A stretch of 64,000 bases of DNA from Arthrospira sp. PCC 9108. GTDB lineage: Bacteria; Cyanobacteriota; Cyanobacteriia; Cyanobacteriales; Microcoleaceae. Shown here piece after piece: positions 56,078 to 64,000 of this stretch. How positions within the stretch are numbered: the stretch's first letter is position 1; each line of letters starts with the position of its first letter. A program made the translations under genes and the position numbers. Under the pieces are notes generated by a model. It did not search any database. It was not told the DNA's origin and saw only the letters and a program-made list of their open reading frames with translations. Location: assembly GCA_016745315.1 (NCBI GenBank), contig CP066886.1:2790501-2854500 (forward strand), read 5' to 3'.

Positions 56078-56958
56078 TAGCACAAGATAGAACAGTTAGG
56101 ACGTATAATGGCAAGGATATCTACAGAAGACCCAAAAAGCCAGCCCCCTACAGTTACGACCTTAGACAAAAAGTTATTAATGCAATTGAACTAGACGGTA
56201 TGCCCAAAACAGAAGCCAGTCAAGTTTTCCATGTCAGCCGGAACACCATCAATCTCTGGCTGCAAAGAAAAGAACACACCGGCGACTTCCTCCCTAAACC
56301 TAATCGCCCACCTGGTCATAGCCACCAAATTACCGACTGGCACAAATTCAAGGCTTTTGCCCAAGAGCATGGCCACAAAACCTCCGCTCAGATGGCTGAA
56401 CTTTGGGATGACGACATCTCTCCTCGCACCATATCCAGAGCCTTGAAGAAAATTGGCTTCACCAGAAAAAAAACTTACGGCTACCAAGAACGTGATGAGC
56501 AACAGCGAGAGGAGTTTATTGCTCAGATTGAACATATGGAGCCGGAAGGGTTGGTTTACCTCGATGAAGCTGGCATGAATAGTCAAGACTCGGATTATCC
56601 TTATGGTTACTGCCAGGAAGGACAACGCTTCGATGCCCTCAAATCAGGGAAGAGGCAGGGCAGGGTGAGCTATATAGCCGCATGGTGTCATCAACAACTC
56701 TTAGCCCCCGATCGCTTTGAGGGTTGTTGTAATCGGACAGTGTTTGAGTTGTGGTTGGAGTTCATCTTAATTCCAACATTGAAGCCAGGTCAAACTCTAG
56801 TACTGGACAATGCAACGTTTCATAAAGGGGGGCGGCAGGCTGAACTGGTGGAGGCAGCTCAATGCCGTTTACTCTATCTTCCGCCTTATTCGCCAGACCT
56901 CAACAAGATAGAGAAATGTTGGTCGTGGTTGAAAGCCCGCATTCGCCATTGCACGTGA
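56077..56958 (+). CDS. IS630-family transposase
   Basis: About 290 residues. An N-terminal helix-turn-helix (YSYDLRQKVINAIELDGMPK; VSRNTINLWLQRKEHTGDF) and a full DDE core are seen: VYLDEAGMN, LVLDNATFHKG and YSPDLNKIEKCWSWLK. No ATG, GTG or TTG occurs in frame before residue ~41, and the frame stays open upstream into the intron, so the true start is unclear (ATA at 56077, or read-in). The catalytic residues are intact. Confidence 0.85.
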   Translation: MAQDRTVRTYNGKDIYRRPKKPAPYSYDLRQKVINAIELDGMPKTEASQVFHVSRNTINLWLQRKEHTGDFLPKPNRPPGHSHQITDWHKFKAFAQEHGHKTSAQMAELWDDDISPRTISRALKKIGFTRKKTYGYQERDEQQREEFIAQIEHMEPEGLVYLDEAGMNSQDSDYPYGYCQEGQRFDALKSGKRQGRVSYIAAWCHQQLLAPDRFEGCCNRTVFELWLEFILIPTLKPGQTLVLDNATFHKGGRQAELVEAAQCRLLYLPPYSPDLNKIEKCWSWLKARIRHCT

Positions 56959-57031
56959 GCAGTTTGATTCTCTCGATGATGCCATGGATTCCGCTCTAAA
57001 AGCTGCGTCCTAACCGTATTGACTAGTGCTA
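56078..57031 (+). mobile_element. IS630-family element, copy 1
   Basis: Begins TAGCACAAGATAGAACAGTT and ends CCGTATTGACTAGTGCTA, with TA on both sides as expected for IS630. 954 bp and structurally complete. Left flank is intron I, right flank is the truncated second copy. Confidence 0.85.
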
Positions 57032-57563
57032 TAACCATAAGGATAATCCGAGTCTTGACTATTCATGCCAGCTTCATCGAGGTAAACCAACCCTTCCGGC
57101 TCCATATGTTCAATCTGAGCAATAAACTCCTCTCGCTGTTGCTCATCACGTTCTTGGTAGCCGTAAGTTTTTTTTCTGGTGAAGCCAATTTTCTTCAAGG
57201 CTCTGGATATGGTGCGAGGAGAGATGTCGTCATCCCAAAGTTCAGCCATCTGAGCGGAGGTTTTGTGGCCATGCTCTTGGGCAAAAGCCTTGAATTTGTG
57301 CCAGTCGGTAATTTGGTGGCTATGACCAGGTGGGCGATTAGGTTTAGGGAGGAAGTCGCCGGTGTGTTCTTTTCTTTGCAGCCAGAGATTGATGGTGTTC
57401 CGGCTGACATGGAAAACTTGACTGGCTTCTGTTTTGGGCATACCGTCTAGTTCAATTGCATTAATAACTTTTTGTCTAAGGTCGTAACTGTAGGGGGCTG
57501 GCTTTTTGGGTCTTCTGTAGATATCCTTGCCATTATACGTCCTAACTGTTCTGTCTTGTGCTA
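57032..57563 (-). mobile_element. IS630-family element, copy 2, truncated and inverted
   Basis: Its left end (TAGCACAAG on the minus strand) is at 57563; the sequence matches copy 1 through the transposase N-terminal ~160 residues, then stops at GATTATCCTTATGGTTA, exactly at a TA where copy 1 begins. The C-terminal half with the second Asp and the Glu is missing. Confidence 0.85.
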
Positions 57564-58329
57564 TAACCTTGAGAAAAAGTGCGAGACGTTCAGGCATGAA
57601 ATAGGGTTGCAATACCCGAAATAACCGCCTGATGGGTATTTCAACCCCTTGGTTGAATATAAGGAGCGCACTCCTGACCATCCCCATAACTGTTTATATG
57701 TCCCAACATTTGTATAGAAATATACAAATAAGGCAGGGAACCCAAGGTCAACACACTCCGTAATAATTATTTACATTTCTTAATAATTGAAGGGACGGAA
57801 AACCGAACCGGAAAGAAATCGGGAAACCGAACAGGAATAAATGGAATGGAGATGAGGGTAATGGCGATAGCCACCCCCAGTTTTGGGAATCATAACCCCA
57901 GGATTGAAGCGGGGAACGGAAGGCGTGAAGTAGAACCTACTACCAGACGCGACCACTGCCAACCATCCATGATTAGGGAAACCAAATGTCCGGATTGAAC
58001 CATCGTAAGGATTAAGTAGCGAAATAGGTTGATACGCTGCATTCAAAAGAGTAAGGGGAAAAGTAGGGGTCTTTTTTTACTACCTACACAGACCTTTAAA
58101 GTACCCCGGTGGATAGGACAAATCTCAAGATGGAATGCCCATATAAATGGAACGTTTTAACCCCTTTTAGGCTCTGACAATCTGGTCGAGAAAGTCAGTA
58201 GTGAAAGTGTAAGCGCAAGCCTATTAGGGGGTGAGATGTGACCAAAAGCCAACGCCCTGTTGTAATGGCAGGGATATGCTAACAGGTCACGGTTTGATTG
58301 TAAAGAAATAGAGCCTAGTAGGTGTACAA

Positions 58330-60149
58330 ATGGCGATAGCGAGTTTAAAGAAAGGATTTGGGAAACCAAAACCAATCAAGACTACGAACAACGCATGGAA
58401 GGCAATCCCATGGACTAAGGTTCAACGGAGAGTTTTCAAGCTCCAAAAGAGTATATTTCAAGCAGCTAAATCGGGACAAGACGCAAAGGCACGAAGGTGG
58501 CAACGTCTATTGGTGAAGTCATATTATGCCCGGCTCCTAGCAGTGCGGCTGTAGGGGCGGGTTCCACGGTCAGCCATGCTTCCCAACAGTCAGCTTAATA
58601 AACCCGCCCCCCAAGCGGGTCAAGGCAAGAAGACAGCCGGTGTTGATGGAGTAAGAGTAATCTCTCCAAGACAAAGGTTTGAACTGGTCAAGAACATTAA
58701 GGGAAACCTCAAAGCAAAACCACTGCGACGGGTTTGGATTCCAAAACCTGGTAGGGATGAAAAAAGCTGGAATAGGAATACCCACAATCCAAGATAGAGC
58801 AAGGCAAGCCTTGGTTAAGTCGGCTCTCGAACCTGAATGGGAATCGAGATTTGAAGGCACAAGCTACGGGTTCCATCCTGGACGGTCTGCCCATGACGCA
58901 ATCAGCAGAATTTATATTGCCATAAATAAGGGACAATACTATGTCCTTGATGCTGATATAGCAAAATGCTCTTACCGTGAACCATGATTACCTATTGTCC
59001 AAAATTCATTGTCCAAGCCGCCTAAAAAGAGACCTGAAACAATGGCTCAAAGGAGGTGTGCTAGATAACGGTGTACTTGAGGATACAGAAACAGGGACAC
59101 CTCAAGGAGGGGTAATAAGTCCACTTCTTGCCAACATCGCACTGTTGGGAATGGAAAGATTAATCAAAAACCTGTATCCAAATAAAGGAACAGCCATACA
59201 AGCCAACCTAATACGATATGCCGATGATTTCGTTGTTATTTCAAAAGACTTAGAAATCATTGAACAGTGCAAAACTGCTATAACCGAATGGTTAAAACCT
59301 GTAGGATTAGAGATTAAACCCGAAAAGACTCGAATCTGCCACACACTCAAAACCATTGAGTATAATGGCAAAATAGAAAAACCGGGGTTTGATTTTCTCG
59401 GATTCAATATCAGGCAATACCCAGTAGGAAAATACAAGTCTGGAAAAACCGGGAGTCTCATGAGCCGACCAATCGGACATAAGACCCACATAAAACCCAG
59501 CCAAAAAGCAGTTAAAGCCCACACAGAAGTGATAAAAGGTGTAATTAAACGAAATAAAACCACACCTCAATCAGCCCTGATTAAACAGCTAAACCCGATG
59601 ATTCGGGGATGGTCAAACTATTATTCAGCGGTAGTCTCGACAGAGACCTTCACTAAGCTAGACTTCATAATCTGGTTAATGTTAAGGGCATCGACAAATT
59701 CAAGATGCGGAGAGGCGAATTACAAAAAGCTAGAAAACTATTTCAGACATGGAACGGTTAAACTTAGCAATGGGAAAGAAAGGCATGAATCTTGGTTATT
59801 CCAGACCAATGATGGACACCAATTATGGAAACATAACTGGACTCCGATTGTCAGACACACCTTAATTCGCCCAGACGCAACGCCATACGACGGAAATTGG
59901 ACTTACTGGGTAACCAGGAAAGGACAAGCAATCGATACGCCAAATAGGGTAGCAAAACTACTCAAAAAACAAAAAGGCAAGTGCACCTGGTGTGGGCAAT
60001 TCTTTACCCCATCAGATTTAATTGAAGTAGACCACATTGTACCTAGAAGCCATGGCGGAAAGGATGAATACAAAAATCTTCAATTATTACACCGCCACAC
60101 CCGCGATGATAAAACAGCTCTTGATGAAGAGATGATGCTGTACTCTTAA
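58330..60149 (+). pseudogene. Group II intron RT-maturase of intron E
   Basis: N-terminal piece 58330-58554 ends at TAG inside the palindromic insert, but the frame is the same on the far side (MLPNSQLNKPAPQAGQGKKT). A frameshift follows at GRDEKSW near 58770. The next piece runs to 58987 (ALEPEWESRF, YVLDADIAKCSYREP). The C-terminal piece 58977-60149 starts at a GTG (NHDYLLSKIHC) and has IRYADDFVVIS, IRGWSNYYSAVVS and HNH (CTWCGQFFTPSDLIEVDHIV). Pieces 3 and 4 overlap by 11 nt. Confidence 0.88.
58551..58612 (+). repeat. Palindromic repeat inside the RT frame of intron E
   Basis: GTAGGGGCGGGTT ... AATAAACCCGCCCCCC, the same element as at 9888-9945. Equivalent copies occur in introns B (~43147-43207), C (~45811-45871) and D (~48490-48551). 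It sits between AVR and QGKKTAGVDG of the RT and supplies the TAG stop. Confidence 0.75.
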
Positions 60150-60422
60150 CAAGGAGACGGTCAAATTAGGAGCCGTATGAGGTGAAAGTCTCATGTACGG
60201 TTCTGCTGCTGAATGGGAGGGGTAGACCGTGAGGTCTATCTCGACCCCTATTAATAGAATAGACCTGTTGACAAAGCCCCAAATTGTGTTAAAGTGAAGA
60301 TAAGTTCATAAGGACAACCCAATAACTGGTTAAACCTGTAAGTTTTGGCACTTTCTTTTTAGCCCGGACTTTAGTTCAAACCGAAGTCAGCCCAGGGCTG
60401 CAAAAGCCAACAGGAAAAACCA

Positions 60423-61662
60423 ATGAACTACCGCAATTCTGACCTTCCGAAAGCCAATCGGCAGACTTCCAGCCCCAAAAAAACCAACAGTAGAAGACTT
60501 GATCCTGTACATTCAGGAAAGCGGCAAGTATGCTGAGTTAGTAGAGAAAGCGAAAAACCCTAGCCCAAGCCAGAAGAAGCCTAAAAAACTCCGAAACCTG
60601 ATTAAGCAACTCCAGGGATTAGTCATTGCTAACCCCAAAGACTTTCGGGGTCGGGCTATTGTCTCCAATAACTTAGAAAAAGATAGCGAACGCACGGCTT
60701 GTTTAGTGACCCTTAGCAGTGTGATTAATGCGGCAACTAGCTTTCCACTGCTGTACTATGCTTTCAGAGACTTAAGTGTTCTAGGAGTTCCGGTCACGCT
60801 ACTGGTCAATGGTTTGCTTCTCAAATACACGAACGGTGCAGCTACCGCCGTTTCTGCTCGAAAACCCTATGGTCGTTCTTGGTCAAATTGGGCGATCGCA
60901 GGCATGATATCCATTAATACAATTCTATCACTAATCGCCGCAGCGGGAACCGAACTCTTACTCAACCCATCCGGTTTAAGTCAACTCAAAGCCCAAGAAT
61001 TATTAGCAGAAAGAATCAACCAGGTAGAAAGCCTCAAACAACTAGACAGCCCTCAATACAAAGACGCTTTAACCCGATGCGAACAAGGGGAAAAAGAACT
61101 CAACCGACTGCATCCATATCACCCCCGCAGACAATCCCTATTCGTGCAAGTGTACGGAACCTGGGAACAACAGAACACCAACTGGGCAACAGTACCCCTG
61201 GAAGAATTACCCCTCTGTCCGAAAGCTTCTCGACTCGGTCAACAAGCTCACCAAAACTATGAAACCGCCAAACAGGAACTGGAAGAAAGCCTCGCTATCC
61301 GGGTGAAGATGGGGAACGACTTGGCATTCCTCCAACAACACAAGCCCCAAGTCTACCAGGAACATTTTACCCCCGACGGTGAACTCCGCTCCGGCATCGA
61401 AGCCACTCGGCTGGCTATTATCAACTTTCGCAGCAAATTAATTCAGGGAGATTGGTCTAGCTTAGGCTTTCACCTGTTCTCCCTGTTAGTCTCCATCATC
61501 ACCAGTGGGCCCGCTTGCGGGATGACTATCGCCCTCAGTCTTCGCAAAGATACTCGCCAATCCTTTAGTGAAACCGTTGAACTGCAACGAAACATCTGGC
61601 TAGAAAGCAGACGCCAAGAACTACAAGAACTGATGAACTCAGAAGCAGAATTCAACGATTAA
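60423..61662 (+). pseudogene. Hypothetical membrane protein, frameshifted in a poly-A run
   Basis: An ATG at 60423 (AGGAAA upstream) opens MNYRNSDLPKANRQTSSPKK; after a run of seven A (~60476-60483) the frame must slip by one to read PTVEDLILYIQESGKY and on for ~390 residues. The long frame alone would start at TTG 60499. Membrane segments lie at ~65-85 and ~110-130 (WAIAGMISINTILSLIAAAG), then a soluble helical part, then a last hydrophobic stretch (LFSLLVSIITSGPACGMTIA). No family was recognised. Transcriptional slippage could restore it. Confidence 0.6.
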
Positions 61663-61742
61663 ACCCCTGGCATTCAAGGCGTTTTTCCCTAACCTCTGTC
61701 CCTCAATTCACCTCACTTCAAAAAATAGCTGGAGATTTAACC

Positions 61743-62524
61743 ATGAACAGACAAGACTCCATTTCCTCCAACGGTTCCTCGCAGTTCAACACCAATAAAG
61801 TATCCCCCTTACATTCGGTTTCAGTTCTGGCAGAAAATCCTCAAAATTCCTCCTATAAAATGCGGCTACTCAGCTTATGGATAGATGAAATAAAAAAAAC
61901 CGGAAGAATTGATTACCCAGAATTAGTTCAATACCTCAATCAAGTCTACGAGGTCGAAAATACACAAGATGGACAGTTATTAATGACCCAACACTGTGAG
62001 GTTTTAGTCGAGAATTTAAAAGCAGCACAAGCTGATATTCGCCAATCCGCTCAAATCATTCATTTAACGATCAATCAGTTGACTGATGCGATGAATTATG
62101 AGAGTTTAATCCCAGAAAAACAACAATAATTAAGAGGGCAAATTCGGGAAAAATTCAGCCATTTCTACAATGAGTAGAATACCTAATCTATATTACTCAA
62201 TACTATGTCTATGAACCTTCATACTTTTGGCAGAAATGGATACGCCGCACAGAAGATAGTCAAGCAGAAACCCTTCGCAAATGGATAAATGATCTTAATT
62301 ATATCCGCCAGTACATCGCTCAACAAGTCCAAATCGGAGGACTCCCTGGGGAATTTCCAGACCATCATCTCAACAGCCCAAATCTCCGAAGACTCCACAA
62401 ATACTTGGAAAATGCACCAGGTTTAGGGGATTTGTTAGGGAACTTTGTTCAACAGGCTTTGCAGCATAAAATCGCCGGGGGAACTCGGTTTCAACTGCCT
62501 AAGCCCTTTCACAAAGACTCGTAA
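61743..62524 (+). pseudogene. Hypothetical protein broken by a stop and a frameshift
   Basis: The first 128 codons (GGAG 8 nt before ATG 61743) end EKQQ-TAA at 62127-62129. The frame then continues LRGQIREKFSHFYNE and, after loss of one base near 62172, VEYLIYITQYYVYEPSYFWQ, KWIRRTEDSQAETLRKWIND and on to PFHKDS and a stop at 62524. Together ~260 codons of one ancestral gene, probably paired with the membrane protein upstream. No known domain. Confidence 0.65.
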
Positions 62525-62584
62525 ATAATCAGACAATTTCAGTAAAAATCAATTCTAAACAGACTCAAAAAGGAGGATAAAACC

Positions 62585-63210
62585 ATGACTCAATCCCCAA
62601 AATTCGTAAATAACGGTGAAGCCATTTCCACTCAAAAGTTGAAAGCAGAATATGCGGAAGGGCGGCGATATTTCAGTTATACCAACTTGACCCAAATTAA
62701 CTTGCAGGGGATGAGTTTGTGTGAAATAGACTTGCTGCTGTACTTTACAAAGCTAACTTAGAGGGAGTTAACCTTTTTAAAGCTAATTTGACGGGAGCGA
62801 ATTGTGCGAATGCTAACTTGAGTTGCGCCAATTTCAGTTTAACCTGTCTTGAAAATGCCAACTTTGCGAGTGCCGAGTTATATCAGGTTGATTTACAGGG
62901 AGCAACTGCTTTAGGATGTAATTTTTACAAAGCTAATTTGCTGGGTGCGAACTTGAGTCAAGCTGATTTAGAACGGGCGAATTTAAGTTATGCTAATCTC
63001 AGGGATGCCGATTTGAGTTGGGCGAATCTCAGTGTTACAAATTTAGCACAGACGAACTTACAAAATACAAATTTGAGTTGGGCAGATTTGGATATTGCTA
63101 ACCCGGAACACGCTCAGTTCAAGTTCACCACTCTAACAGGAGTTCGTCTGCCCTGGGGAGTCTATATTGTTAGTCATAAAAAGGCGAGAAAGGAAGATAA
63201 TTATCATTAA
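62585..63210 (+). pseudogene. Pentapeptide-repeat protein, frameshifted
   Basis: A strong AGGAGG (62571-62576) precedes ATG 62585. The N-terminal part (MTQSPKFVNNGEAISTQKLK...LCEIDL) runs out of frame near 62735. The repeats continue one frame over: A(N/D)L units such as YKANLEGVNLFKANLTGANC and ADLERANLSYANLRDADLSW, about 25 pentapeptides to 63210. The repeats form a right-handed beta-helix; functions vary. Confidence 0.82.
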
Positions 63211-63338
63211 GTTTTCCCACGGTAAAAGGTCAAATTGAAAAACATGACTTTTTACCGGATTACTTTAAAAATTTTCACCGATAGAAATCTATGCTTTGGC
63301 AAAACCTTGCTATCGATATCACCGCAGTTCGGCTATAA

Positions 63339-64000
63339 CAATTAAATGTCTACACAGCAGTAGAGTATTTTTTGTGTCACGAAATTCAGCCTTCAGAAAA
63401 TGCTCTTACCCTTGAAAAAGTGCAACATTATTGACAAGCATTCACCCATTTATGTGATGTTGAAGACTGGCAAGGTGCCGTATTAATTTTAATGGTAGCT
63501 CCAGAGCCTCAAAGTGATGAAGAACTGCACCATCAACTGGGACTATGGGGCTATTATGCCGAACAAGAAAATCTCTACAATGCGTTACTCTCCAAAATAG
63601 ATTTCCCAATCGATACCGTTTGCTACAATGGCTTGGGAAATATTGCTGATTCCAGAGGAGAGTTAGACAAAGCAACCCACTATCATCAGCAACACTTGGA
63701 ACTCTCTAAAAAACTCGGCGATCGCCAAGGAGAGTGGATGGCACTAACAGGTTTGGGCAATGTAGAGAAAAGTCGGGGACGATGGAAAGAAGCCATCACC
63801 TATTATCGTCAAGCTTTAAATATGCTTGAAGATAGTCAGGACTTGGCAAAATTGACTCAAAGCGGTGCGATACTTCTGGGCAACTTAGCGAACGTCTGGC
63901 GTTACCACAAACCCGATGAAGCTCTCCAACTTGCCACAGCAGCCCTTGAACAGTTCCAAACTTTTTCAAGTCTTACCCACGTTGAGAGAAAGACTCGACA
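63339..64000 (+). pseudogene. Tetratricopeptide-repeat protein, broken and cut by window end
   Basis: A frame open from 63339 reads VEYFLCHEIQPSENALTLEK, then VQHY and TGA at 63432-63434, then QAFTHLCDVEDWQGAVLILM and at least three TPR units (NGLGNIADSRGELDKATHYH; TGLGNVEKSRGRWKEAITYY; GNLANVWRYHKPDEALQL). The frame is still open at 64000. An ATG at 63492 could restart translation after the TGA. Resembles TPR arrays of cyanobacterial scaffold or STAND-type proteins, but the N-terminal domain is not visible. Confidence 0.7.

Larger units (their letters stand above)
57579..60250 (+). mobile_element. Group II intron E with split RT
   Basis: The 5' end GTGCGAGACGTT is at 57579 and the 3' end CTCGACCCCTA at 60250 (within 1 nt). 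2672 nt. Domain V reads GAGCCGTATGAGGTGAAAG with an intact triad. It is the only RT-bearing intron on the plus strand here. The guest site GGCGAT|AGCC near 57867 is empty. Confidence 0.88.

Overview
The window looks like a chromosome segment from a filamentous cyanobacterium, most like Arthrospira/Limnospira. The octamer GCGATCGC (HIP1) is very frequent. Several genes are typical of the phylum: PSRP-3/Ycf65, Ycf36, a CAAD-domain protein, and a protein with a Mo-dependent-nitrogenase C-terminal domain. The segment is also extremely rich in group II introns. The genus is an inference; the phylum is well supported.

Layout. 1-16.6 kb is ordinary chromosome: a cut-off response regulator/GGDEF/EAL protein, a nuclease-fold protein translationally coupled to a very large PAS/GAF histidine kinase, a HAD hydrolase, PSRP-3, a nitrogenase-associated protein, a PabB-PabC fusion, a PfkB heptose kinase, a response regulator, lipA, and a membrane coiled-coil protein that ends in a HicA-like domain. 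16.9-22.9 kb is a mobile-element pile-up. A broken SWIM gene abuts an IS1 element that carries an ORF-less group II intron. Next comes a three-level nest of ORF-less group II introns with exact junctions. 22.9-27.6 kb is a cyanate-utilisation operon (ABC transporter, NTF2-like protein, cyanase). 27.6-30.3 kb holds a decayed ISKra4 element, an intron relic, an IS630-derived MITE and intergenic repeats. 30.3-40.8 kb is again ordinary: initiator tRNA, asparaginase, Ycf36, RsfS, a GT4 glycosyltransferase, a DUF3352 protein, an epimerase-GTPase operon, a structured leader before a small membrane protein, a zinc dehydrogenase and a histidine kinase.

40.8-50.3 kb starts with an SDR pseudogene. Three RT-bearing group II introns (B, C, D) follow head to tail, separated by exons of only 83 and 49 bp; D carries an ORF-less guest intron (F). 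50.3-54.9 kb holds a truncated msrA, a frameshifted secreted protein, a CAAD protein next to gltX, and a DUF4359 protein. 55-60.3 kb is a second pile-up: three nested intron 3' fragments, two inverted IS630 copies, and a fourth RT-bearing intron (E). From 60.4 kb to the end every reading frame but one is interrupted by at least one frameshift or stop.

The most unusual content is the intron population. Ribozyme-only introns of about 885 nt have inserted into other introns at precise positions. All four complete RT-bearing introns share the same two lesions: an amber stop inside a small palindromic insert, and a frameshift that places RT motif A and the YADD motif in separate reading frames. 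Yet these introns have clearly multiplied. Mobilisation in trans by an intact RT elsewhere, or recoding, is the obvious hypothesis.
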